Both the position numbers and the translations under genes were made by a program. Positions 25,312 through 33,607 of a stretch of DNA of 64,000 bases are shown in pieces; within the stretch, counting starts at the first letter, position 1; each line of letters starts with the position of its first letter. The DNA lies in NCBI GenBank assembly GCA_963784995.1, contig CAWATZ010000003.1, forward strand, positions 2,294,001 through 2,358,000, in the 5' to 3' direction. The DNA comes from CAWATZ01 sp963784995. GTDB lineage: Bacteria; Planctomycetota; Planctomycetia; Gemmatales; Gemmataceae. The notes beneath the pieces are model-generated. The model saw only the letters and a program-made list of their open reading frames with translations. It ran no database searches and was not told the DNA's origin.

Positions 25312-27279
25312 TCAACGGATTTCGCTTTGACGAGGAGCAACTCCTTGCTGAATCCTCGCACGGAAATCCTCATTGGACCTCCAAAACCATTCCTGACAGC
25401 GAAGTTCATACTCGCGCACCCGCTCCGGATCCCGTTCCGCCAGGTTTTCTTGCTCGGTGGGGTCGTGGGACAGGTCAAACAGTTCGGAGACGCGATCCTC
25501 GATTCCCTGAATGAACTTCCATTTCCCATCGCGCAAGCCCCACTGGTCCGTCCCGAAGAGCGTGAAAAAGAAGACCAAACGGGGCTTCCACTCCCTGGCG
25601 CAAAGACTCTGGCCTGGAACGTCCGGGGGCGGCAGCCCGGCCAGGTCGGCCAGGGTGGGAAAGACGTCGCCACAGTGGCCCACGCGGTCGGAGCAAACGG
25701 GCCCCCTGTCCAGGGCCGGACTCAGGACCAGGAGGAAACTGCGAACGTTCTCCTCGAAAAGGCAGCTGGTATGGTAATGGTTCAGTGGATGGATGGTCCC
25801 GAACGCTTCCCCGTGGTCTCCAGTGATGGCCACAATGGTGTTTTCCCAGCGCCCGGTTTGCTGAAGGAATCGAATGAGCCGGGCCAGCGACGCATCGGTG
25901 TAATGGAGGGCGTTGCGATACCGGGTTAACAGATCGTCGCCCGGGAAAGGTTTCGGGTAATCCGGCGGGCAACCATAAGGATGATGGGTCGCACAGGTCC
26001 AGTACGTGACAAGAAACGGCGCTTCCGCTGCCTGGGGATCCTGAATCCACTGCTCCAGGCGTTCCAGGGTGTGCGCCTCGTAACAGCCCCAGCCGTGAAT
26101 CATCTTGCGCCGGGTGAAATGCTCGCCATCCTGAGAGATGTCGTAGCGCTTGCCGTAACCCACGTACTGAGTCAATTGGCCCATGGCGTCCTGGTCCAGG
26201 CGGACGCTGGAGAAAAGGGCAGTGCGATAGCCGTGGGCGGCAAAATGCCGGGACATCGTGGGCCCCGAATACCGGCAGAGGGATTCCTCCCAGTTCAGCT
26301 CCCGGGTTGGATGAACACCCCCGGTCTCCAGGGGGACGTAAGTGCGGATTGTGAGGGGATAGAGACAGTACACCGTATCGAACAGAATCGCGTGCCGGCT
26401 CAACTCAGCCAGGTGCGGCGTCAGTTCCGACGACAGTTTCCCTCCCTGTTCGAGCAGCTGCGGCGCCCCGACCGACTCAAGCACAACCAGGATCACGTTG
26501 GGCTTGCGCGTGCTCCGGCGGACCTTCTCCGCAGCTGAGGCTGTAAGGGGTTCCGTTGCGGGTTCCGACTCCGACTTCGTCTGCGGATCTCGTTCCCTTC
26601 CTTCTGTGGGTGTAGCCACCGGGCCAGGCACCCAGCGCTTCCTTGACCAGAGGCCCAGCGCAAGGACCAGAAGCGGATTCTCCTGGAGATGATGGTGCTG
26701 CCGGGAAAACGCGGCTGGCAGTCCCACCAGCAGCAGTATCCCGGCAATCAAAAGCAGCAGCAGTTCAGGCAGGGCCAGTCCCTCCGAAGTGAGATCGACG
26801 CGGGGAAATGCAATCAGGCTGCTGGTCAGAGCCAGCAAGCAGCCGCCGCCAAGAAGGGCATTGAACTGAAATACACCATCCATCTCCTGCCACGTCGAGC
26901 TGAGCATCGCCCGGACGCCAAGGTGCTTGACGCCCTCTGTTCTGGAGGGACGGAAATGATCAAAGAAACGCTTGTAGTACAGCTGTTCCAGAATCAGATA
27001 CGCAGTCAGGATGGCATAGGCTGCGAAGAAAAGCCAACGCCCCGGAAGACTCGGCAGAGCAAGCCAGGCCAGCAAGCCAAGCAGGCCGGCAATCAGGATG
27101 TTTTCCGTTTGCATTCCCATCAGCACGAAAGCACAGCGGAACAGGGCTTGCCGGCGTTTCCCGCGCGGCGTCAGGAAGAGCAAGAAACTTTCGCACTGCA
27201 GCAGCATGGACAGAAACCACCAGCAGAGGAAGAAGAGCAGAGCTGGGTGCAGGTGGTAAGCAGTGAGTGCGGCTAACAT
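25312..27279 (-). CDS. membrane alkaline-phosphatase-superfamily enzyme (sulfatase/LtaS-like)
   Basis: 655 residues from an ATG after CAGGAG. The first ~230 residues hold five or more membrane helices; the sulfatase domain then starts KPNVILVVLESVGAPQ. Its probable nucleophile lies in YPLTIRTYVPLETGG, and metal ligands in AITGDHGEAFGTIHPLNHYH. The layout resembles LtaS/PEtn transferases rather than secreted sulfatases, so it could decorate surface glycans with phospho-groups. It follows a nucleotidyltransferase gene by 20 bp. Confidence 0.82.
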   Translation of the reverse strand: MLAALTAYHLHPALLFFLCWWFLSMLLQCESFLLFLTPRGKRRQALFRCAFVLMGMQTENILIAGLLGLLAWLALPSLPGRWLFFAAYAILTAYLILEQLYYKRFFDHFRPSRTEGVKHLGVRAMLSSTWQEMDGVFQFNALLGGGCLLALTSSLIAFPRVDLTSEGLALPELLLLLIAGILLLVGLPAAFSRQHHHLQENPLLVLALGLWSRKRWVPGPVATPTEGRERDPQTKSESEPATEPLTASAAEKVRRSTRKPNVILVVLESVGAPQLLEQGGKLSSELTPHLAELSRHAILFDTVYCLYPLTIRTYVPLETGGVHPTRELNWEESLCRYSGPTMSRHFAAHGYRTALFSSVRLDQDAMGQLTQYVGYGKRYDISQDGEHFTRRKMIHGWGCYEAHTLERLEQWIQDPQAAEAPFLVTYWTCATHHPYGCPPDYPKPFPGDDLLTRYRNALHYTDASLARLIRFLQQTGRWENTIVAITGDHGEAFGTIHPLNHYHTSCLFEENVRSFLLVLSPALDRGPVCSDRVGHCGDVFPTLADLAGLPPPDVPGQSLCAREWKPRLVFFFTLFGTDQWGLRDGKWKFIQGIEDRVSELFDLSHDPTEQENLAERDPERVREYELRCQEWFWRSNEDFRARIQQGVAPRQSEIR

Positions 27280-27299
27280 GACCAGCTCCTGGGGAGACG

Positions 27300-28215
27300 T
27301 CAGCGGAGGCAAGCGTTGTCTGTCAGGGACAGCAAGTCCGTGGCGTCTCCTTCTCCCGGTGTGGCTCTCCCCCATCGAGCCAGAATGATTGGATCAAGCC
27401 AGTCTGCTTGCCTGCCGACCGCTTCCTGGTTCGGAACGACCTGGATGCAGACGTTGAGGAGTCGAGCAGCCAGGCCGATTACCGTTTGCACCCACCAGGA
27501 TCGTTGGGGATCGCCACTCAGGAAATAGTCCCAATCAAAGCCGGAGGGCAAGGACTCAACTGTCACGCCAACGTCACAGAGCCTCAAAGGACTGCAGCCG
27601 CCCTCGTCGGCAAAGGCAAGACAAAGGAGCCGCAAATGGTCCTCGGTGCCCAGCGATCGGACTGTCACGCCTCGTAATGCATTGCGTTGCGAATGCCGGT
27701 ACAGTTCGCCGAGGGTCCGATCCGGCAGGTCCGGGACAGCGCCAAAGCCGGATGAAACCGGCTTCCTGGCGGATGAGCGGCAGTGTCAGGATCTGTTTCG
27801 CCTCCTCGAAACGGCTGGGATCAACGTGCAAGGCCACATCCCATTGTGGACGCAGAGACGCTTCGGGGTACAACCGGGCGGCGACCCATCCTTGACTCAC
27901 CAGGGGGTCCATCCCCTGGTAGCGCAGGACGTCGATGACGTCCGCTAACTCACACGCGCACACAAAAGACTCCAGACGGCAGACTTGAGCCGCCTGCTCC
28001 AGGGTTGCAAGGGCTTCCTCTCCTTCCCTCCCGGAGTGTCGCACCTTCCACCACGCCAACCCTGCCGCGCCAAGCTGAACAACCTGAGGGATGAGCCGCG
28101 TGATAGTTTCCGGACTCAGTCCGATGGCCGGCGGACTGGAACCCCAGGCACCTGCCAGGAGCGAGGCCAGGTGCTGTCCGCGGAGCAATGAGTCGGCCGA
28201 ATCTGGTTTTGCCAT
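27300..28215 (-). CDS. PF14907-like nucleotidyltransferase, frameshifted near 27780
   Basis: The front (MAKPDSADSLL... to about 27790) has the family core VSQGWVAARLYPEASLRPQWDVALHV. There the frame breaks and the rest is found in another frame as VPDLPDRTLGELYRHS, then RSLGTEDHLRLLCLAFADEGG and FDWDYFLSG, the C-terminal part of the same family. One indel thus joins the halves. Members often occur with PqqD-like proteins and glycan genes; here a PqqD protein lies 1.1 kb away. Substrate unknown. Confidence 0.72.
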
Positions 28216-28246
28216 GGCGTCCGGTTGTGACAGGGACTATCGGATG

Positions 28247-29149
28247 TCAGGACGCCATTTCCTCGACCTTCCGCAGCTGCGGCGGCACCAGAAGCTGGTC
28301 ACGTACGGGTTCCTGCTCCTTGATGCTGACGTGGACTTGTTTTCCCAGGGCGGCACTTGCCACTCGCGCCGCTGTCGCGCCCGGCAGCTTTTCCAGAAAA
28401 TGTTCGTAAACCGCTTCCAGAGAGAGACCGAGTTCACTCCAGCCGACCAGGAAGTTCCAGAAGATGTCTTCGACGTTCACCCGGTAGGGAACACCACTGG
28501 GTCGGCCGAAACGATGTACCCAGCGCAACCAGGGAAGACACCAGCATTTGTGCCCTGCTCTGCGGAACTTTTCGTGTACGTAGTATTCCTCGCCCCCAAA
28601 ACCACGGAATGCCGGGTTAAATCCGACCCACGCCTCGCGCAGGCAGGAAAAGATCCCCAGTCCCTGCATGGGGATCTCGAACGGTTCATCCCCTTCCGCA
28701 CGGGGGTCGGTGTCCCACTGCCCGAACATGCAATTACCCCAGGTCGGAGCAAAATGCGAACTCACGCAATCGAGCCCATCGTACAGCAGGGGGCCCTGGT
28801 AGAGGTCCCTCGTCTGGGGATGATCGCGATAGAATTGTTTTAACCGGGCAATCGTACCGGGCGCAAACAGCACGTGCGAATCCATGCAGAGGACCGCTTT
28901 GCCACGGGCCTCCTCAAACACTTTCTGTCGCGGCGCGGCCGTTCCTGACTTCTCGGTATAGCGAAGGTAGCGGATGCCGCTGTTCGCACCGGCATTGGCC
29001 GCGAAAGCTGCGGTCGCCTCACAACCGAAGTTGTCCACGATGAGGATTTCGACGTTCTCCACGTCATGATGCAATCGCAGGTCCTGCACCGAGAAATAGA
29101 CGCCGTCGAAATCATTGTATACGGCCATCCCGATAGTCAGTTCGATCAT
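28247..29149 (-). CDS. glycosyltransferase family 2, group A paralogue
   Basis: 300 residues from an ATG at 29149. Motifs mirror the gene at 23621-24508: LTIGMAVYNDFDGVYF, ILIVDNFGC, MDSHVLF and FRGFGGEEYYVHEKFR. The two are clearly a duplication and probably add successive sugars or act on different acceptors. A longer frame upstream of the ATG has no supporting motif. Confidence 0.9.
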   Translation of the reverse strand: MIELTIGMAVYNDFDGVYFSVQDLRLHHDVENVEILIVDNFGCEATAAFAANAGANSGIRYLRYTEKSGTAAPRQKVFEEARGKAVLCMDSHVLFAPGTIARLKQFYRDHPQTRDLYQGPLLYDGLDCVSSHFAPTWGNCMFGQWDTDPRAEGDEPFEIPMQGLGIFSCLREAWVGFNPAFRGFGGEEYYVHEKFRRAGHKCWCLPWLRWVHRFGRPSGVPYRVNVEDIFWNFLVGWSELGLSLEAVYEHFLEKLPGATAARVASAALGKQVHVSIKEQEPVRDQLLVPPQLRKVEEMAS

Positions 29150-29315
29150 TCGCTCGGTTCTCGCGCTCGTGGCCGACGTGTTGCTTCCCCGTGTCCTTTC
29201 CGAAGAGCAGTGTCGGGCAGCGGTTGCCCTGCAAGGTCCGATCATCAACGCGAACCCATGCAGGGCGAAACGAACTTGACTCCTTCATGGTTGACCAAAC
29301 TGTCGATGGAGTCGA

Positions 29316-29954
29316 TTACCGCCTTCGTTGGGGAGGCGGCGTGATCCCCGGGCTCGGCGTTGTGGTCGTCGTCGTCGTGGTGGTTGTGGTCGTGGGAGGC
29401 GGTGTCGTGCTCGTGGGAGGCGGTGTCGTACTCGTGGGAGGCGGTGTCGTGCTCGTGGGAGGCGGTGTCGTGCTCGTGGGAGGCGGTGTCGTGCTCGTGG
29501 GAGGCGGTGTCGTGCTCGTGGGAGGCGGTGTCGTGCTCGTGGTCGTAGGCGCCGCAAGCGCGAGATTGGCGAACGGCCCTCTCTGGGTCATGATGGAAGT
29601 GATTGCCGGAAGCAAGATGGCCGCAGTGCCAGCGCGGAGCAGCATTCGCCGCGAGTATTGTTTTTCGTCCGGCGGCGCCGGCCTGGCTCCTTCCAGGAGG
29701 TTGGCCTGGGCCAATTCTTCCAGAGCCAACTCAACCAGTTCCATCCCATTCGGGACGCCCAGGGTTTTCGCCAGGACCGCAGCCAGGTCAGCCGCAGTCC
29801 TGCGGCCGTCACAATGACGCCAGACGACCGCCGCCGTCTTGTTGAGGCAATGGGCCTGATGATGCTTCCTGTCGTACACCAGCGTTTGCTGGGCATCCTC
29901 CTGAACAACCAGATCGTCAGTCCGTGCTCTGGGGAAGGAGTTTTGAGTCGCCAT
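29316..29954 (-). CDS. PqqD-like protein with Tat signal and mucin-like PPPTSTT tail
   Basis: 212 residues in three parts. Residues 1-90 are PqqD-like (HCLNKTAAVVWRHCDGRRT, LVELALEELAQANLL), the winged helix that binds peptides for RiPP enzymes. Residues about 100-135 form a Tat-type signal (SRRMLLRAGTAAILLPAITS). The rest is Thr/Ser/Pro: six PPPTSTT units, a T-run and PPPQRRR. The tail would be exported while the PqqD part stays inside. Such PTS tails are typical O-glycosylation targets, and five glycosyltransferase genes lie nearby. The glycoprotein role is inference. Confidence 0.75.
   Translation of the reverse strand: MATQNSFPRARTDDLVVQEDAQQTLVYDRKHHQAHCLNKTAAVVWRHCDGRRTAADLAAVLAKTLGVPNGMELVELALEELAQANLLEGARPAPPDEKQYSRRMLLRAGTAAILLPAITSIMTQRGPFANLALAAPTTTSTTPPPTSTTPPPTSTTPPPTSTTPPPTSTTPPPTSTTPPPTSTTPPPTTTTTTTTTTTTPSPGITPPPQRRR
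29395..29541. repeat. seven tandem 21-bp units encoding PPPTSTT
   Basis: GGAGGCGGTGTCGTGCTCGT repeats with a 21-bp period, seven times, nearly perfectly (one G/A change). It is in frame, so unit number can vary without breaking the gene. Confidence 0.9.
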
Positions 29955-30164
29955 GGAATGCTCGCTACAAAAGTTCAGTAGTGGTCACGGGCGCGACAAA
30001 CTCGGTTGTAGGATTGCTGCACACACCAACAACAACCTTCCAATCGTGTGAATCCATCTGTATCATCGGAGAAATGGCTTGTCAAGCGTGGAATTGCCCA
30101 TTTTGTCGAAAACCGCGCGTTTAACACCTCTCCCGGGAGAGGGTCGGCAGGGGCTGGGGGGCCA

Positions 30165-30779
30165 ATGGTCATGCAATTCGCTGTGATCCTCTCGCAGGGC
30201 AGGACCGGATCGACCCTGCTCCTCCGAATCCTCAATCAGATTGAAGGCGCTCACTTTTCGGGAGAGAACGACCGCGCTTTTGACCATCTGTTGCGGTTCC
30301 TGGCCAGTTGTGGCTTTCGCCGGACAGAAGATGCCTTTTCCCAGCTTGCATGGAAACCAATCACTGATGGTGTAACCATCCTGGGTGAGCTTCAAGCATT
30401 GGTTCAGCGTCTGTATGCACCTGCACGGTTGGCAGGTTTCAAGGAAATCCGATACGGCAAGGAGAGTTACGAGGATCTGGAGAGTGACGTTGCCGGACTC
30501 AAGTGGTTGATGCCGGATTTGAAGATTGTGTTTAACGTGAGGGACACGGAAACGTGTGTGCAATCCGGTTGGTGGGTGGACAACCCGACCGAGTCAATAG
30601 TCATGCTTGAGACGATGCGAGCGAACTTCGCCAGGTATCACCAGCTGCATGGCGATACCTACTGGCTGCCCTACGAGGAGCTAAAACAGGACTCGCCCGT
30701 GCTGCAAGGGTTGTTTGCGTTTCTTAGCGTGGACTTCAAAGAGCATTACCTTGAACCTCTCAAGGTGGTTTTGAAATAG
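30165..30779 (+). CDS. sulfotransferase-like protein
   Basis: 204 residues; start at 30165 or 30171 (MVMQFAVILSQ). The 5'-PAPS loop is visible as SQGRTGSTLLLRILNQ, and FNVRDTETCVQSGWW fits the 3'-phosphate binding block of this family. It would add sulfate to a glycan, tyrosine or lipid. It is short for the family. It lies divergent from the PqqD gene in the glycan locus. Confidence 0.75.
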   Translation: MVMQFAVILSQGRTGSTLLLRILNQIEGAHFSGENDRAFDHLLRFLASCGFRRTEDAFSQLAWKPITDGVTILGELQALVQRLYAPARLAGFKEIRYGKESYEDLESDVAGLKWLMPDLKIVFNVRDTETCVQSGWWVDNPTESIVMLETMRANFARYHQLHGDTYWLPYEELKQDSPVLQGLFAFLSVDFKEHYLEPLKVVLK

Positions 30780-31143
30780 CCATGCCTTGGCGCGCTTCGC
30801 CCCCGTCTCCTTCTTCACCCAGTCCGCCTCTGGATCTTGTGGCGGGTTGGGTTGTGCCCATTGTAAGGGTAGAAAGGGCTGCATCGGTTAAACGAAAGAT
30901 GCGGGCTGGAGGTTGAGAAGAGAGGCGTTTTGGAGAAAATGCCCCGCTTGCCTACTTGCCACTTTTCCGATTACGGAGATAATCGTTGATAACAAATAGG
31001 AAAGAGAAACCGGTGGAACCGAAGATTCGCACCATGCCGAAGCGCACGCAAGGTCCAGGCCTGTTCTTGCTTCGGGTGTGCAGTGCGCAGAAGTTGTGGC
31101 TTTGCCGTTGATCTGCTTTTTCACAAAGAACGGGAGTGAATCC
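30780..31143. other. 364-bp non-coding stretch before the exported protein
   Basis: No frame with a domain or ribosome site was found in either direction. Only the region just before 31144 (GGGAGTG) looks like a translation signal. Its base composition is less GC-rich than the neighbours. Confidence 0.45.
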
Positions 31144-32565
31144 ATGCGCTTGACTCGGCGCCAATGCTTGATTCTGGAGCAGCTCGAAGACCGTTTAACT
31201 CCTTCGCTGACCCTGTCTTACGCCGCGGGGAGCTTGACCATTAGTGGGACCCCAACTGGTGCGGGGGCCCCTGGTCTGGCCATCACGGGACTCGCCAACG
31301 GAACTTTGCAGGTAATGGACGGCAGCCGGTTCTTGGGCGACTTCAACGTCACCAACAACCTGAACCTCAACCTGAACAGCCACCCCAGCTTCATCTCCAT
31401 GAACCTGACCGCTCTCCCCGGCAGCCGGTTCAATGGCAACGTCAACATGAGCCTCGGCATTGGCAACACGAACACGACCTTGCTCAAACCGGTGTTCCTG
31501 TACGGAGGAACGATTGGCGGGAACGTGACCATCACCGGCGGCAGCGGCGACGAGGCCATTGAACTGGGCGTGACTCCTGGCCTCGCGTTCTCACTCTTGA
31601 ACGTGGGGGGCAGTGTCTCGATGACCGGCAGAGCGGTGGCGCCGTTCCCCGCACTCAGCACTTTTCCCACTGCCGTGGAACTTGCCCCTGGCTCCAACGT
31701 GGGCGGCAACATAACGACAACCCAGGTAGCCACCGTCAATGTCGGCACTGACATTCTCGTGTCAGGTATCGGCCTCTCCACGGTTGGCGGCAGTGTAACT
31801 GCTAATGACGCCACTGGGGCAGCCGCTCTCTTCATGGACATCGCAGGCGCGGTAGGCAAGAACGTGTCCTTCACCGGGCTGGGCCATGCCGATTTCGTGG
31901 GCAACGGTGACAGTTTCTTGCTCAATCCCGGTGGAACGGCTGGCGGCGGGGTGATTAACGGCAATCTGACCGTCAACCTCGGTAACAACAGTGTTCCTGG
32001 GCCCTTCATCAACGTCGAACTGGATGACGATGGCACCAACCCGTTCGTTGTCAACGGCAACGTGAACGTGTCCAGCACCGGAGCCAGCTCGGATAGCATC
32101 ACGTTCGGGCTCACCGCCGGCGTCCAGAACCAGATCAACGGCTCCGTTAACCTCAATCTGGGCAGCGGAGCGGATTCGATCACCGTTGATCACACGTCGA
32201 TCAGTGGCAACGTGAGCATCTCCGCGGGGAACGGGAACGATACGGTCAACGTGACTTCCAATGCCGGGTTGTTCGGCGCTCTGGCCTTCCAGCTCGGCAA
32301 TGGCAACAGTTCCATCACGGTGTCCAGTGCCCCGTTCGGTCTTTTCTCCCTGACCGCTGGTAACGGCGCCAACAGCATTACGCTGACTCCGGCCGTCGCC
32401 GGCAACTGGACCGTGAACTGGCTCTTCGGCACCGGCAGTAACACCGTTACCCTGGGTGGCACGGCTTCGACGATCTTCGGGTCGATCGTCAGCCAGGCGA
32501 ACCCGCTTGCCAACACGTTCACTCAGGATGGCTGGAGCAACCAGCTGTCCACTTTCCAGTTCTAA
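31144..32565 (+). CDS. large exported protein with 'LEDRLTPS' start and repeated Asn/Gly strands
   Basis: 473 residues from an ATG with GGGAG upstream. The start MRLTRRQCLILEQLEDRLTPS is the planctomycete LEDR/LEPR-type N-terminal signal. The body is a regular series of short strands with Asn/Gly turns (VGGNITT, VNGNVNVSS, INGSVNLNLGSGADSI, ISGNVSISAGNGND), suggesting a beta-helix like pectate-lyase or adhesin folds. No enzyme motif is seen. Likely a surface-exposed structural or adhesive protein. Confidence 0.8.
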   Translation: MRLTRRQCLILEQLEDRLTPSLTLSYAAGSLTISGTPTGAGAPGLAITGLANGTLQVMDGSRFLGDFNVTNNLNLNLNSHPSFISMNLTALPGSRFNGNVNMSLGIGNTNTTLLKPVFLYGGTIGGNVTITGGSGDEAIELGVTPGLAFSLLNVGGSVSMTGRAVAPFPALSTFPTAVELAPGSNVGGNITTTQVATVNVGTDILVSGIGLSTVGGSVTANDATGAAALFMDIAGAVGKNVSFTGLGHADFVGNGDSFLLNPGGTAGGGVINGNLTVNLGNNSVPGPFINVELDDDGTNPFVVNGNVNVSSTGASSDSITFGLTAGVQNQINGSVNLNLGSGADSITVDHTSISGNVSISAGNGNDTVNVTSNAGLFGALAFQLGNGNSSITVSSAPFGLFSLTAGNGANSITLTPAVAGNWTVNWLFGTGSNTVTLGGTASTIFGSIVSQANPLANTFTQDGWSNQLSTFQF

Positions 32566-32785
32566 CAGGGTGTGCGCTCACAGGCCGAGGGTGACAGCCG
32601 TTCAGATGCCCTTTTCTTCTCGAAATGGATTGCACCCTTTGCGAAGACCAGCTATTCTATTATTGATTTAGGAAGATTGACATGAGCGTCCATTGGCACG
32701 AACCTGCCTTCATGAAACGTAGGTCGGTTGAGGCACCGGCTTTACATTATTCTGGATCGAGATTCATTTCCGAGAGGGTTGGACA

Positions 32786-33547
32786 GTGCGTGGTGAGCCC
32801 CTCGTTTCCTGTCTTTGCGTCACGCGCAATCGTGTTCGGCAGTTGCGCCGCGCTGTCTCCTGTTTCCTGAACCAAACGTATCAAAACCGAGAACTGGTTG
32901 TCCTCTATGAAGCGGATGATCCAGGGACACGGGATTATCTCGCCACACTCACCGAGCCATCGATCCGCCCAGTGGAAGTGCCGGCCGCGCCGCGGCTGCG
33001 CCTCGGAGCGCTGCGCAACCTCTCCCTCCAGGCGAGCCTCGGCCACTACGTGGCTCAGTGGGATGACGACGATTGGCACGCGCCCACTCGACTGGAATCT
33101 CAAGTCTGCGCGATCCGCAGTTTTGGGGGGATGGGTTGCGTACTGGATCGTTGGGTGATCTTTGACATGGAAAGTGACACAGCTTTCTTATCAGAGAGCC
33201 GGGCCTGGGAGGGGAGTCTGGTCGCCGAACGCTCCGCCATGCCGCTCTACGCGGACCTTTGCCGGGGAGAGGATACGCCCGTCATCGAACGACTTGTGGC
33301 AGAGGGCAAGTTGGTCTTTCTGCTCAACCCTTTTCTCTATGCGTACGTGTACCACGGCGGAAACACCTGGGAGCGAGTACACTGGGAGTACATGTTTGGC
33401 AATGCTACGCCTCTGGGACCGGAAGATGCCGAGTTTATACGGTCGGTTTTGATCTCCAAAGAGGATGCAGGTTTGCCAATTCCAAACGAAGGGCAAGCAG
33501 TTCATGATCATGATGCCAGGAAAGGGCAAAGTGAATCATGCTGGTAG
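32786..33547 (+). CDS. glycosyltransferase family 2, singleton
   Basis: 253 residues from a GTG at 32786 (MRGEPLVSCLCVTRN). Donor-site motifs are VSCLCVTRNRVRQL, LVVLYEADDPG, the metal site AQWDDDDWHAP, and later GNTWERVHWEY. It is not close to the other two groups. The C-terminal ~20 residues after SKEDAGLPIPNE are low complexity. It precedes the fusion gene by 60 bp, same direction. Confidence 0.85.
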   Translation: MRGEPLVSCLCVTRNRVRQLRRAVSCFLNQTYQNRELVVLYEADDPGTRDYLATLTEPSIRPVEVPAAPRLRLGALRNLSLQASLGHYVAQWDDDDWHAPTRLESQVCAIRSFGGMGCVLDRWVIFDMESDTAFLSESRAWEGSLVAERSAMPLYADLCRGEDTPVIERLVAEGKLVFLLNPFLYAYVYHGGNTWERVHWEYMFGNATPLGPEDAEFIRSVLISKEDAGLPIPNEGQAVHDHDARKGQSESCW

Positions 33548-33607
33548 GAAAAAGGACGGTGGTCTCCAGAGTCAATCGCAGCCGTTCATTCCAAAGGATA
33601 GCGTATC

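Noticed and set aside
29395..29541. CRISPR-like repeat array
   Set aside because: The 21-bp units are contiguous with no spacers and encode PPPTSTT in frame.
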